Origin: an uncultured Polaribacter sp.
Lineage (GTDB): Bacteria; Bacteroidota; Bacteroidia; Flavobacteriales; Flavobacteriaceae
DNA: 39,213 nucleotides
Assembly (NCBI GenBank): GCA_913020555.1
Contig: CAJWAC010000016.1
Coordinates: forward strand, 1-39,213
Reading direction: 5' to 3'
The number at the start of each line of letters is the position of its first letter. Positions within the stretch are counted from its first letter, which is position 1. Of this stretch, positions 8,280 through 16,077 are shown one piece after another. Position numbers and translations under genes: made by a program. The notes under the pieces were generated by a model, which had not been told where the DNA came from, searched no databases, and was given only the letters and a program-made list of their open reading frames with translations.

Positions 8280-10394
8280 ATGCAGAGTTTTAGAACAGAA
8301 ATAGAAAATCCAGTTGTAGAAAAAGATATTATTGAATTGGCAGACAAAATTGCTGAATTCAATAACCTGCAAATAGATGAAGAAAAATTTAGAAGTTTAC
8401 GTTTAGCAAGAGGAGTATATGGTCAGCGCCAAAAAGGTGTTCAAATGATTCGTATTAAATTACCTTATGGTAAACTAAAAAGCAATCAATTAAAAAGAAT
8501 AGCAGATGTTTCAGATGAATATTCTATTGGGAGGTTACATATCACAACACGTCAAGATATACAAATTCATTATGTAGATTTAAAAAGAACTCCACAACTT
8601 TGGGCAGAATTAGAAAGAGATAAAGTAACATTAAGAGAAGCTTGTGGTAATACAGTGAGAAATGTAACTGCTTCGGAAACAGCAGGTATAGACGTAAATG
8701 AGCCTTTTGATGTTTCTCCATATGCAGATGCGTTATTTCGTTTTTTTTTAAGAAATCCTATATGTCAGGAAATGGGACGAAAATTTAAAGTTTCTTTTTC
8801 AGCAACAGAAGAAGATACAGGACTTTCTTATATGCATGATTTAGGTTTTATTGCTAAAATAGAAAATCAAGTTCATGGTTTTAAAGTGATGATTGGTGGC
8901 GGTTTAGGTTCTCAACCAAGACATGCAGATGTACTCTATGATTTTCTTCCAAGTGATAAAATAATCCCTTTAATGGAAGGTGTTTTAAGAATTTTTGATA
9001 GATACGGAGAACGTAAAAGTAGGGCCAAAGCAAGAATGAAATTCTTAATAAAAGATATTGGTTTAGCTGCTTTTAAACAGTTAGTTAAACAAGAACAAAA
9101 TGCCATAGAATTTAAAACGATAAAAATAAATATTGATGATTATCAGGTTTCAATCCCTGTTGATGTAAAAGAAATACCAAAAGTTACAGTAAAGGATAAA
9201 AAAGCCTTTAAAATTTGGAAAACAACCAATGTAATTCGTCAAAAACAAAAAGATTATGTGGCTGTCGGAATCAAAGTATTATTAGGAGATTTTTATACAG
9301 ATAAAGCAAGACTACTAGCAGATTTGGTAGAGAAGTATGCAGCAGGAGAAGTCAGATTATCTCTACGTCAAAATATATTAATTCCTTTTGTTAAGGAAAG
9401 TTTATTAGAATTTTTCTATTTAGAATTAGAAAAATTAGGTTTTGCAGAAGCTGGATATAATAAGGCAATAGACATAACTGCGTGTCCAGGAACCGATACT
9501 TGTAACTTAGGAATTGCAAGTAGTACTGGAATTGCAGAAAAGTTAGAAAGAGTAATTACTGCAGAGTATCCTCAATATTTAGAAAACAGTGATTTGGTTA
9601 TCAAGATAAGTGGCTGTATGAACGCTTGTGGACAGCATACTATGGCAAATATTGGTTTTCAAGGTATGTCTGTTCGCACGCCAAACAAGTTAGTTGCTCC
9701 AGCTTTACAAGTCTTATTGGGAGGAGGTAACTTAGGTAATGGAAATGGAGTTTTTGCAGATAAACTTGTTAAGATTCCAAGTAAAAGAGGTCCAGAAGCT
9801 TTACGCAGAATTTTAAACGATTTTGAAGAAAATGCAAATGGTAGGTTATTTATAGATTATTACAATGAAAAAGGGAAAAAGTACTTTTATGACTTTTTAA
9901 GCGATTTACGAGATGTTTCTAATTTAGCTCAAGAAGATTTTATTGATTGGGGTACAGAAGAAGAGTATATAAAGCAAATAGGAATTGGAGAGTGTGCAGG
10001 TGTTGTTATCGATTTAATTGCTACTTTATTTTTAGAAAGCCATGAGAAAATTCAAAAAGCAAAAGAATCTTTTATAGATGATGATTTTTCTAGTTCAATT
10101 TATCACGCCTACAGTTCTATGGTAAATTCTGCAAAAGCGTTGCTATTGGCAGATGGTATAAAAACAAACTCTCAAGCAAAAATTATCAGTCAGTTTGATG
10201 AGCATTTTGTTCAAACAAAAAAAATTGCTTTAGATACCTCCTTTTCAGATTTAATTTATCAAATCAATAAATATAACCCTAAGTATGAGTTTTCTAAGAA
10301 ATATATAAAAGATGCAGAATTATTTTTACAACAGGTAAGAGATTTTAGAGAGAAAGAATTAGCAATTACAAAATCTGTAATAAATGAATTTTAA
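8280..10394 (+). CDS. Ferredoxin-type siroheme sulfite reductase fused to a C-terminal HEPN domain
   Basis: This 704-residue protein has two parts. Residues 1 to about 555 are a siroheme/4Fe-4S sulfite or nitrite reductase. Cluster and siroheme ligands are C402 and C408 (CPGTDTC) and C446 and C450 (CMNAC), with RGVYGQRQKG and HITTRQDIQIHY near the N-terminus. From about D556 the chain leaves the family and enters an all-helical segment (residues about 570-700, with IYHAYSSMVNSAKALLL) that looks like a HEPN domain. Sulfite is favoured over nitrite as substrate because cysHDN, cobA and cysE flank it. Electrons probably come from the ferredoxin at 12843 and its reductase at 11733. The stop overlaps cobA by 11 bases. 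The role of the HEPN part is unknown. Confidence 0.9.
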   Translation: MQSFRTEIENPVVEKDIIELADKIAEFNNLQIDEEKFRSLRLARGVYGQRQKGVQMIRIKLPYGKLKSNQLKRIADVSDEYSIGRLHITTRQDIQIHYVDLKRTPQLWAELERDKVTLREACGNTVRNVTASETAGIDVNEPFDVSPYADALFRFFLRNPICQEMGRKFKVSFSATEEDTGLSYMHDLGFIAKIENQVHGFKVMIGGGLGSQPRHADVLYDFLPSDKIIPLMEGVLRIFDRYGERKSRAKARMKFLIKDIGLAAFKQLVKQEQNAIEFKTIKINIDDYQVSIPVDVKEIPKVTVKDKKAFKIWKTTNVIRQKQKDYVAVGIKVLLGDFYTDKARLLADLVEKYAAGEVRLSLRQNILIPFVKESLLEFFYLELEKLGFAEAGYNKAIDITACPGTDTCNLGIASSTGIAEKLERVITAEYPQYLENSDLVIKISGCMNACGQHTMANIGFQGMSVRTPNKLVAPALQVLLGGGNLGNGNGVFADKLVKIPSKRGPEALRRILNDFEENANGRLFIDYYNEKGKKYFYDFLSDLRDVSNLAQEDFIDWGTEEEYIKQIGIGECAGVVIDLIATLFLESHEKIQKAKESFIDDDFSSSIYHAYSSMVNSAKALLLADGIKTNSQAKIISQFDEHFVQTKKIALDTSFSDLIYQINKYNPKYEFSKKYIKDAELFLQQVRDFREKELAITKSVINEF

Positions 10395-11154
10395 AACACC
10401 AAAATTATCAGTTGTGGGCGCTGGTCCTGGAGATGTTGATTTAATCACGGTAAAAGCAATTAAAGTTTTAAAAACTGCTAATGTCATTTTATACGATGCT
10501 TTAGTAAATAAAGAATTGTTGGATTATATAAACCCAAATGCAGAATTAATATTTGTAGGTAAAAGAAAAGGTTGTTACAGATATGAGCAGCAGCAAATCA
10601 ATGAACTAATCATACAAAGAGCCAACTTAAAAGGTCACGTAGTTCGTTTAAAAGGAGGAGATCCTTTTATTTTTGGAAGAGGTGCAGAGGAAATGGAATA
10701 TGCTGCAAAATTTGGTTTAGAAGTTGCAATTATACCAGGAATTTCGTCATCAATGGCAGTTGCTGCAAGTCAAAATATTCCTGTTACAAAAAGAGGATGT
10801 GCAGAAAGTTTTTGGGTTATAACAGGTACAACAAAAGAACATAAAATTAGTAAAGACATACAATTGGCTGCAAAGTCTAACGCTACAGTTGTAATATTAA
10901 TGGGGATGAGTAAATTATCTCAAATAGTACAATTATTTGCGGCTGAAGGTAAAAACGAATTGCCTGTTGCTGTCATTCAAGATGGAACAACCATCAATGA
11001 AAAAATTGGAATTGGTACAGTGTCCTCAATCGAAAATATTGTTATAAAAAAACAGTTGAGTAACCCTGCAATAATAGTTTTAGGTGAAGTTGTAAAACAT
11101 CGTCAAAGAGTTTTAGAAATTCAAGAAAAATATACAAAAGAATTGGTTTTATAA
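10384..11154 (+). CDS. cobA: Uroporphyrinogen-III C-methyltransferase
   Basis: This 256-residue SUMT uses S-adenosylmethionine to methylate uroporphyrinogen III twice, giving precorrin-2 for siroheme. Signatures are GAGPGDVDLITVKA at the N-terminus, VVRLKGGDPFIFGRGAEE in the middle and IPGISSSMAVAA. It is a stand-alone SUMT without the N-terminal CysG dehydrogenase domain; that activity is the next gene. It overlaps the sulfite reductase end by 11 bases and the following start by one base (TAATG), a sign of translational coupling. Its product supplies the cofactor of the reductase just upstream. Confidence 0.95.
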   Translation: MNFKTPKLSVVGAGPGDVDLITVKAIKVLKTANVILYDALVNKELLDYINPNAELIFVGKRKGCYRYEQQQINELIIQRANLKGHVVRLKGGDPFIFGRGAEEMEYAAKFGLEVAIIPGISSSMAVAASQNIPVTKRGCAESFWVITGTTKEHKISKDIQLAAKSNATVVILMGMSKLSQIVQLFAAEGKNELPVAVIQDGTTINEKIGIGTVSSIENIVIKKQLSNPAIIVLGEVVKHRQRVLEIQEKYTKELVL

Positions 11155-11729
11155 TGGAAAGAAATAATTTATATCCGATTTTCTTAAAGTCTAAAAATCT
11201 CAACTTTTTAATTGTTGGAGGTGGTTTTGTTGCTGAAGAAAAATTATCTTTTTTACTAAAATCAAGTCCAGAAGCCAAAGTAACTATGGTTTCGCCAATG
11301 TTTAGACAAGGAACCTTAGATTTATCCAAAAAAGGATATGTTGAATTAATTCAAGACAGATATCAAAAAATATATATAGAAAACAAACATATAGTGATAG
11401 CAACAACGGATGTTCCAGAGGTAAATGTTCAGATTTGGAAAGATTGCAGAGCAGAAGCAAAGTTGGTAAATGTTGCTGATAATCCACCTTATTGCGATTT
11501 TTATATGGGAGGAATCGTTACAAAAGGAAATGTGAAAATAGCTATTTCTACAAATGGTAAATCACCAACAACTGCCAAAAGATTACGCCAATTTTTTGAA
11601 GAAGTAATTCCAGAAAATATTGATGATTTAGTAAAGAATTTAAATAAATATAGAAAAACCATCAAAGGTAACTTTGAAGAAAAAGTCCAAAAACTAAACG
11701 AGTTTACAAAAAGTTTAGTAGAAAAATAA
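11154..11729 (+). CDS. Precorrin-2 dehydrogenase / sirohydrochlorin ferrochelatase (MET8 / CysG N-terminal type)
   Basis: This 191-residue protein oxidises precorrin-2 to sirohydrochlorin and probably inserts iron to make siroheme. An NAD-binding fold starts FLIVGGGFVAEEKLSFLL. NVADNPPYCDFYMGGIV and ISTNGKSPTTAKRLRQFFEE are typical of CysG N-terminal and MET8 proteins. Its start codon overlaps the cobA stop. Together cobA and this gene form a complete split siroheme pathway beside the siroheme enzyme. Whether it does chelation itself or a separate CbiX/SirB does cannot be told from sequence. Confidence 0.9.
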   Translation: MERNNLYPIFLKSKNLNFLIVGGGFVAEEKLSFLLKSSPEAKVTMVSPMFRQGTLDLSKKGYVELIQDRYQKIYIENKHIVIATTDVPEVNVQIWKDCRAEAKLVNVADNPPYCDFYMGGIVTKGNVKIAISTNGKSPTTAKRLRQFFEEVIPENIDDLVKNLNKYRKTIKGNFEEKVQKLNEFTKSLVEK

Positions 11730-11732
11730 ATT

Positions 11733-12788
11733 ATGATTACAACAGATATATTAATTATAGGAGCAGGGCCAACAGGATTATTTACTGTTTTTGAAGCAGG
11801 TTTATTAAAACTAAAATGTCATTTAATTGATGCTTTACCTCAACCAGGTGGTCAGTGCTCAGAAATTTATCCTAAGAAACCAATTTATGATATTCCAGCG
11901 TATCCAGAAATTTTAGCAGGCGATTTAACACATAAATTGATGGAACAGATTAAGCAGTTCGAACCTGGTTTTACATTAGGAGAAAGAGCGGAAACAATTA
12001 ATAAGCAAAACGATGGAACTTTTATTGTTACAACAAATAAAGGTACAAAACATCATGCTAAAATTGTAGCTATTGCAGGTGGTTTAGGTTCTTTTGAGCC
12101 AAGGAAACCCAAAATTGATAACTTAACAGATTATGAAAATAAAGGTGTAGAGTATATTATAAAAGAACCTGAATTATATAGAAATAAAAAAGTAGTAATT
12201 TCTGGTGGTGGAGATTCTGCTTTAGATTGGGCAATATTTTTGAGTAATATTGCATCAGAAGTTACTTTAATTCATAGAAGAAACGAATTTAGAGGAGCTT
12301 TAGATTCGGTTGAAAAAGCGCAAGAGTTAAAGAATTTGGGTAAAATAAATATAATTACTCCAGCAGAAGTAAAAGGTATTTTAGGAAATGATAATGTTAC
12401 GGGAGTTGCGGTTCAGAAAAAAGGAGAAGATGCTTTTATTATTGATGCCGATCATTTTATTCCCCTATTTGGTTTGTCCCCAAAATTAGGTCCAATAGGT
12501 AATTGGGGCTTAGAGATAGAGAAAAATGCAATTAAGGTAAATAATGCGTTAGATTATCAAACCAATATACCGGGAATTTATGCAATAGGCGATGTAAATA
12601 CTTATCCAGGAAAACTGAAATTAATTTTATGTGGTTTTCATGAAGCAACTTTAATGTGTCAAAGTGCGTACAAGAGAATTTTTCCAAACAAAAAATATGT
12701 TATGAAATATACAACTGTTGGAGGTGTAGAAGGTTTTGATGGTACAAAAAAAGAAGCTCCAAAAGCAGTGGTTAAAGCAATTCAGTAG
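11733..12788 (+). CDS. Ferredoxin-NADP+ reductase, thioredoxin-reductase-like (type 2)
   Basis: This 351-residue FAD/NADPH oxidoreductase has the FAD motif GAGPTG (residues 10-15) and the NADPH motif GGGDSALD (residues 158-165). PQPGGQCSEIYPKKPIYDIPAYP is characteristic of the YumC-type ferredoxin-NADP reductases. The CxxC redox pair of true thioredoxin reductases is missing. It starts three bases after the siroheme gene and precedes a 2Fe-2S ferredoxin, so the likely chain is NADPH to this flavoenzyme to ferredoxin to sulfite reductase. That chain is inferred from gene order. Confidence 0.88.
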   Translation: MITTDILIIGAGPTGLFTVFEAGLLKLKCHLIDALPQPGGQCSEIYPKKPIYDIPAYPEILAGDLTHKLMEQIKQFEPGFTLGERAETINKQNDGTFIVTTNKGTKHHAKIVAIAGGLGSFEPRKPKIDNLTDYENKGVEYIIKEPELYRNKKVVISGGGDSALDWAIFLSNIASEVTLIHRRNEFRGALDSVEKAQELKNLGKINIITPAEVKGILGNDNVTGVAVQKKGEDAFIIDADHFIPLFGLSPKLGPIGNWGLEIEKNAIKVNNALDYQTNIPGIYAIGDVNTYPGKLKLILCGFHEATLMCQSAYKRIFPNKKYVMKYTTVGGVEGFDGTKKEAPKAVVKAIQ

Positions 12789-12809
12789 TATATTTTTGTT
12801 AGGTTTATG

Positions 12810-12817
12810 TAACTTTG
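12810..12817 (+). promoter_or_regulatory. Possible internal promoter -7 element before the ferredoxin gene
   Basis: TAACTTTG matches TAnnTTTG in the 54-base gap between the reductase and ferredoxin genes. A second match, TATTTTTG, lies at 12791-12798. No TTTG stands at the usual -33 distance of either, so an extra start for ferredoxin is only a suggestion. Confidence 0.35.
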
Positions 12818-12842
12818 TAGTCAATAATAATATAAAATATAG

Positions 12843-13172
12843 ATGCAAGACATCAATCTAAAAATAACGGATAGAACAGGAGTAACGCATGATATTGTTG
12901 CACCAACAGATATGGCAATGAATCTTATGGAAGTCGTTCGCTCTTATGAATTAGCAGAAGAAGGAACCATTGGTATTTGTGGAGGAATGGCCATGTGTGC
13001 CTCTTGTCAATGTTACATAAAGTCAGACCACGATTTGCCAGTAATGTCTGATGATGAGGATGCAATGTTGGCTGAAGCATTTAATGTTGAAGATAATAGT
13101 AGGTTGGGTTGTCAAATACAAATAACTCCTGAATTAGAAGGTTTAGAAGTGGAATTAGCGCCCGAAGATTAA
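12843..13172 (+). CDS. 2Fe-2S ferredoxin, adrenodoxin/ISC type
   Basis: This 109-residue acidic electron carrier has cluster ligands C46, C52, C55 and C90 in the C-x5-C-x2-C...C order of vertebrate-type ferredoxins (CGGMAMCASC; LGCQI). A further cysteine, C57, lies next to the cluster loop. It is small, soluble and strongly acidic at its C-terminus. Its place between a ferredoxin reductase and cysE makes sulfite reductase the likely partner. An iron-sulfur assembly role, common in this ferredoxin family, is the alternative, but no isc or suf gene is present here. Confidence 0.92.
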   Translation: MQDINLKITDRTGVTHDIVAPTDMAMNLMEVVRSYELAEEGTIGICGGMAMCASCQCYIKSDHDLPVMSDDEDAMLAEAFNVEDNSRLGCQIQITPELEGLEVELAPED

Positions 13173-13181
13173 TTTTTATTG

Positions 13182-13940
13182 ATGAAAGAAGTGGAACAAA
13201 TTGTTGAGTTTAAAAACTATAGTATGTCTTTAAGAGACAATGTTGGAGTTTTTACAAAACAACTGATTATTAATTTGTTTGATATTTCTCGTCTTCATGA
13301 AAGTGGACAAGAAATAAGGTTGCAATTTTTAAAAATCTTAGAAGTATTATGTATTGAGGACGGAGAAAATTTATGGAGCGATTTTGAAAATCATTTTGTA
13401 GAAATTAGAAAAAAACTGGCTTTAGATGCAAAAGCTGCTTACAAAAATGATCCAGCAGCAAAAAGCTTAAAAGAAGTTTATTTAGCATACCCTGGTTTTT
13501 ATGCAATTGCTGTATACAGGTTGAGTCATCAATTATTAAAATTTGATATTCCCATTTTACCAAGAATGATGAGTGAATTTGCGCACAGTATAACTGGTGC
13601 AGATATTCATCCAGGAGCAAAAATTGGAAATGCATTTTTTATTGATCATGCAACAGGAATTGTGATAGGAGAAACTACAATTATTAAGCATAAAGTACAG
13701 ATTTTTCAAGGGGTAACTTTGGGTGGAATTCAAGTAAAAAAGAGTTTAGCATTTACAAAAAGACATCCAACAATAGAAAATGGAGTTATAATTTATGCAA
13801 ATGCAACTATTCTTGGAGGAGATGTAGTTATTGGAGAAAATTCAGTAATTGGTGCTAATGTTTGCATTACAGAATCAATTCCAGAAAACTCAATAGTTAC
13901 AATACAATCAGTAAATACTATTTTTCAGAAGAAAAATTAA
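13182..13940 (+). CDS. cysE: Serine O-acetyltransferase
   Basis: This 252-residue enzyme makes O-acetylserine from serine and acetyl-CoA. An N-terminal helical domain (about 1-135) precedes left-handed beta-helix hexapeptide repeats. The catalytic Asp/His pair is D155-H156 in FIDHATGIVIGE, and GVTLGG follows. ATG 13182 is preferred to the TTG immediately before it. It comes three bases before cysM, so the acetylserine producer and user are coupled. Feedback inhibition by cysteine is usual in the family but cannot be judged here. Confidence 0.95.
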   Translation: MKEVEQIVEFKNYSMSLRDNVGVFTKQLIINLFDISRLHESGQEIRLQFLKILEVLCIEDGENLWSDFENHFVEIRKKLALDAKAAYKNDPAAKSLKEVYLAYPGFYAIAVYRLSHQLLKFDIPILPRMMSEFAHSITGADIHPGAKIGNAFFIDHATGIVIGETTIIKHKVQIFQGVTLGGIQVKKSLAFTKRHPTIENGVIIYANATILGGDVVIGENSVIGANVCITESIPENSIVTIQSVNTIFQKKN

Positions 13941-13943
13941 AAT

Positions 13944-14831
13944 ATGAAAACAAAAAGTATTATAGATTTTGTGGGAAATACACCTTTGGTGCAAGCTCAA
14001 CACATATTTAAAAAAGAAGGAGTTACTTTACTTTTAAAACTAGAAGGTAATAATCCGGGAGGAAGCGTAAAAGACAGAGCTGCATATTACATGATTTCTG
14101 AAGCTATCAAAAGGAAAAATATAAAAAAAGGAGATACTTTGGTTGAGGCAACAAGCGGAAACACAGGAATTGCTCTAGCATTAATGGCCAAAGTTTTAGG
14201 AGTAAATATGGTCATTACAATGCCAGAGAACTCTACTATAGAAAGAGTAAAAACAATGCGTGCTTATGGAGCAAAAGTTATTTTAACTCCAGAAGATAAA
14301 GGAATGGAAGGTGCAATTGACCACGCTTTAAAACTAAAATATAAAAAGGGTTATTTCCGATTAAATCAGTTTGATAATTTAGACAATCCTAAAGCGCATT
14401 ACAATACAACAGGTCCAGAAATTTGGAGAGATACAGAAGGTCAAGTTACACATTTTATCTCTGCAATGGGAACAACTGGAACCATAACAGGAGTATCAGA
14501 TTATTTAAAAGAAAAGAATCAAAATATTCAAATTATTGGAGCTCAGCCAAAAGATGGGGCAAGAATTCCTGGTATTAGAAAATGGAGAAAAGAATATTTA
14601 CCTGCAATTTTTAAAGCAAATAAAATTGATCAAATTCTAGAAGTAGGTGAAGCAGAGGCAAAAGCAATGACCATTCGTTTGGCAAAAGAAGAAGGAATTT
14701 TTTCAGGAATGAGTAGTGGAGGTTCTGTGGCTACAGCTATAAAAATTGCAAATTCTATAGATAAAGGAATTGTAGTTGCTATTATTTGCGATAGAGGAGA
14801 TAGATATCTTTCTTCAGATATATTTGAATAA
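13944..14831 (+). CDS. cysM: Cysteine synthase B (O-acetylserine sulfhydrylase)
   Basis: This 295-residue PLP enzyme combines O-acetylserine with sulfide to give cysteine. The cofactor lysine is K43 in NPGGSVKDRAA, with the phosphate-binding loop TSGNTGIAL. LEGNNPGGSVKDRA and MRAYGAKVILTPEDKGMEGA follow the CysM pattern rather than CysK, so thiosulfate use is possible. It closes the cysteine half of the locus; after its stop a 217-base leader holds a SAM riboswitch for the methionine half. Confidence 0.93.
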   Translation: MKTKSIIDFVGNTPLVQAQHIFKKEGVTLLLKLEGNNPGGSVKDRAAYYMISEAIKRKNIKKGDTLVEATSGNTGIALALMAKVLGVNMVITMPENSTIERVKTMRAYGAKVILTPEDKGMEGAIDHALKLKYKKGYFRLNQFDNLDNPKAHYNTTGPEIWRDTEGQVTHFISAMGTTGTITGVSDYLKEKNQNIQIIGAQPKDGARIPGIRKWRKEYLPAIFKANKIDQILEVGEAEAKAMTIRLAKEEGIFSGMSSGGSVATAIKIANSIDKGIVVAIICDRGDRYLSSDIFE

Positions 14832-14894
14832 ATTATTAAAATAGAGAAAAAGTTCGTTACTTTGTTTCGAATATAGTTCATAAACTTATTGATA

Positions 14895-14998
14895 CGTTAT
14901 CACGAAAGGCAGAGGGAATAGACCCAATGAAGCCTTGGCAACCTCTCATTATGAGAAAGGTGCTACATTCTACAGAATTTTTATTCTGACAGATAACA
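14895..14998 (+). ncRNA. SAM-I (S-box) riboswitch
   Basis: The S-box core is present: AGAGGGA, then GACCCAATGAAGCC, then GGCAACC (14911-14942), and AAAGGTGCTA. Closing stem P1 is GTTATC (14896-14901) with GATAAC (14992-14997). P3 is TCTC/GAGA around 14943-14956, and P4 is CAGAAT/ATTCTG (14973-14988). It lies in the 5' leader of split metH, which starts at 15049. No hairpin followed by a T-run occurs between P1 and the start codon, so control by a classical intrinsic terminator is not evident. SAM binding should lower methionine synthase expression. Confidence 0.92.
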
Positions 14999-15048
14999 GC
15001 GAAAAATCTCACTTTTCCTGATGACATATATTGATAAAAAATCAAAAA

Positions 15049-16062
15049 ATGTCAAATATTTATAAAGCTTTACAAGATCGAATTTTAGTTTTAGATGGTG
15101 CTATGGGCACCATGCTTCAGGCTTATAAATTCACTGAAGAAGATTTTAGAGGAGAACGATTTAAAGATTATCCAACACCCTTACAAGGTAATAATGATTT
15201 ATTGTCAATTACGCAGCCAGAGGCAATTAAAACTATTCATAGAAAGTATTTTGAAGTTGGTGCAGACATAATTGAAACCAATACCTTTTCTGGAACTACT
15301 ATAGCAATGGCAGATTACCAAATGGAAGATTTGGTATATGAATTGAATTATCAATCTGCAAAAATAGCAAAAGTAGTAGCAGACGAATTTACAATTAAAG
15401 AGCCACAGAAACCTAGATTTGTAGCAGGTTCAATAGGGCCAACAAACAGAACAGCAAGCATGTCTCCAGATGTAAACGATCCAGGTTATAGAGCAGTAAC
15501 TTTTAATGAATTAAGAATAGCTTATAAACAACAAGCAGAGGCCTTGCTAGATGGCGGGGTAGATTTATTATTAGTAGAAACTGTTTTTGACACATTAAAT
15601 GCAAAAGCAGCCTTATTTGCAATTGAGGAGGTAAAAGAACAGCGTAAAATTGATATTCCTGTAATGTTAAGTGGAACAATCACAGATGCTTCTGGCAGAA
15701 CCTTATCAGGTCAAACTGCAGAAGCTTTTTTGATTTCTGTATCGCACGTTCCACTGCTTTCTGTAGGATTCAATTGTGCTTTAGGCGCTAATTTACTTCA
15801 GCCACATTTAGAGGCAATTGCTAGTAAAACAGATTTTGCAATTTCTGCACATCCAAATGCTGGCTTACCAAATGCTTTTGGAGAATATGATGAAACTCCA
15901 GAAGAAATGGGAGCGCAAATAGAAGAATATTTAAAAAAGAACTTAATCAATATTATTGGAGGTTGTTGTGGTACTAGTCCAGAGCATATAAAAGTCATTG
16001 CCAACATTGCTGCAAAATATAAACCAAGAGCTCATGCTGAACATGTTTTAGAATCATATTAG
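15049..16062 (+). CDS. metH: Methionine synthase, homocysteine-binding module (split MetH, N-terminal part)
   Basis: This 337-residue homocysteine S-methyltransferase domain matches module 1 of cobalamin-dependent MetH. It starts ILVLDGAMGTMLQ. The zinc ligands are C243 (VGFNCALGA) and C306-C307 (GGCCGTSP). ATG 15049 is used; an in-frame TTG at 15031 falls in a short leader hairpin and is less likely. The remaining MetH modules are in the next gene, 15 bases on, so methionine synthase here works as two polypeptides. It is directly downstream of the SAM riboswitch. Confidence 0.93.
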   Translation: MSNIYKALQDRILVLDGAMGTMLQAYKFTEEDFRGERFKDYPTPLQGNNDLLSITQPEAIKTIHRKYFEVGADIIETNTFSGTTIAMADYQMEDLVYELNYQSAKIAKVVADEFTIKEPQKPRFVAGSIGPTNRTASMSPDVNDPGYRAVTFNELRIAYKQQAEALLDGGVDLLLVETVFDTLNAKAALFAIEEVKEQRKIDIPVMLSGTITDASGRTLSGQTAEAFLISVSHVPLLSVGFNCALGANLLQPHLEAIASKTDFAISAHPNAGLPNAFGEYDETPEEMGAQIEEYLKKNLINIIGGCCGTSPEHIKVIANIAAKYKPRAHAEHVLESY

Positions 16063-16077
16063 AATTAAAGAAGTAAG

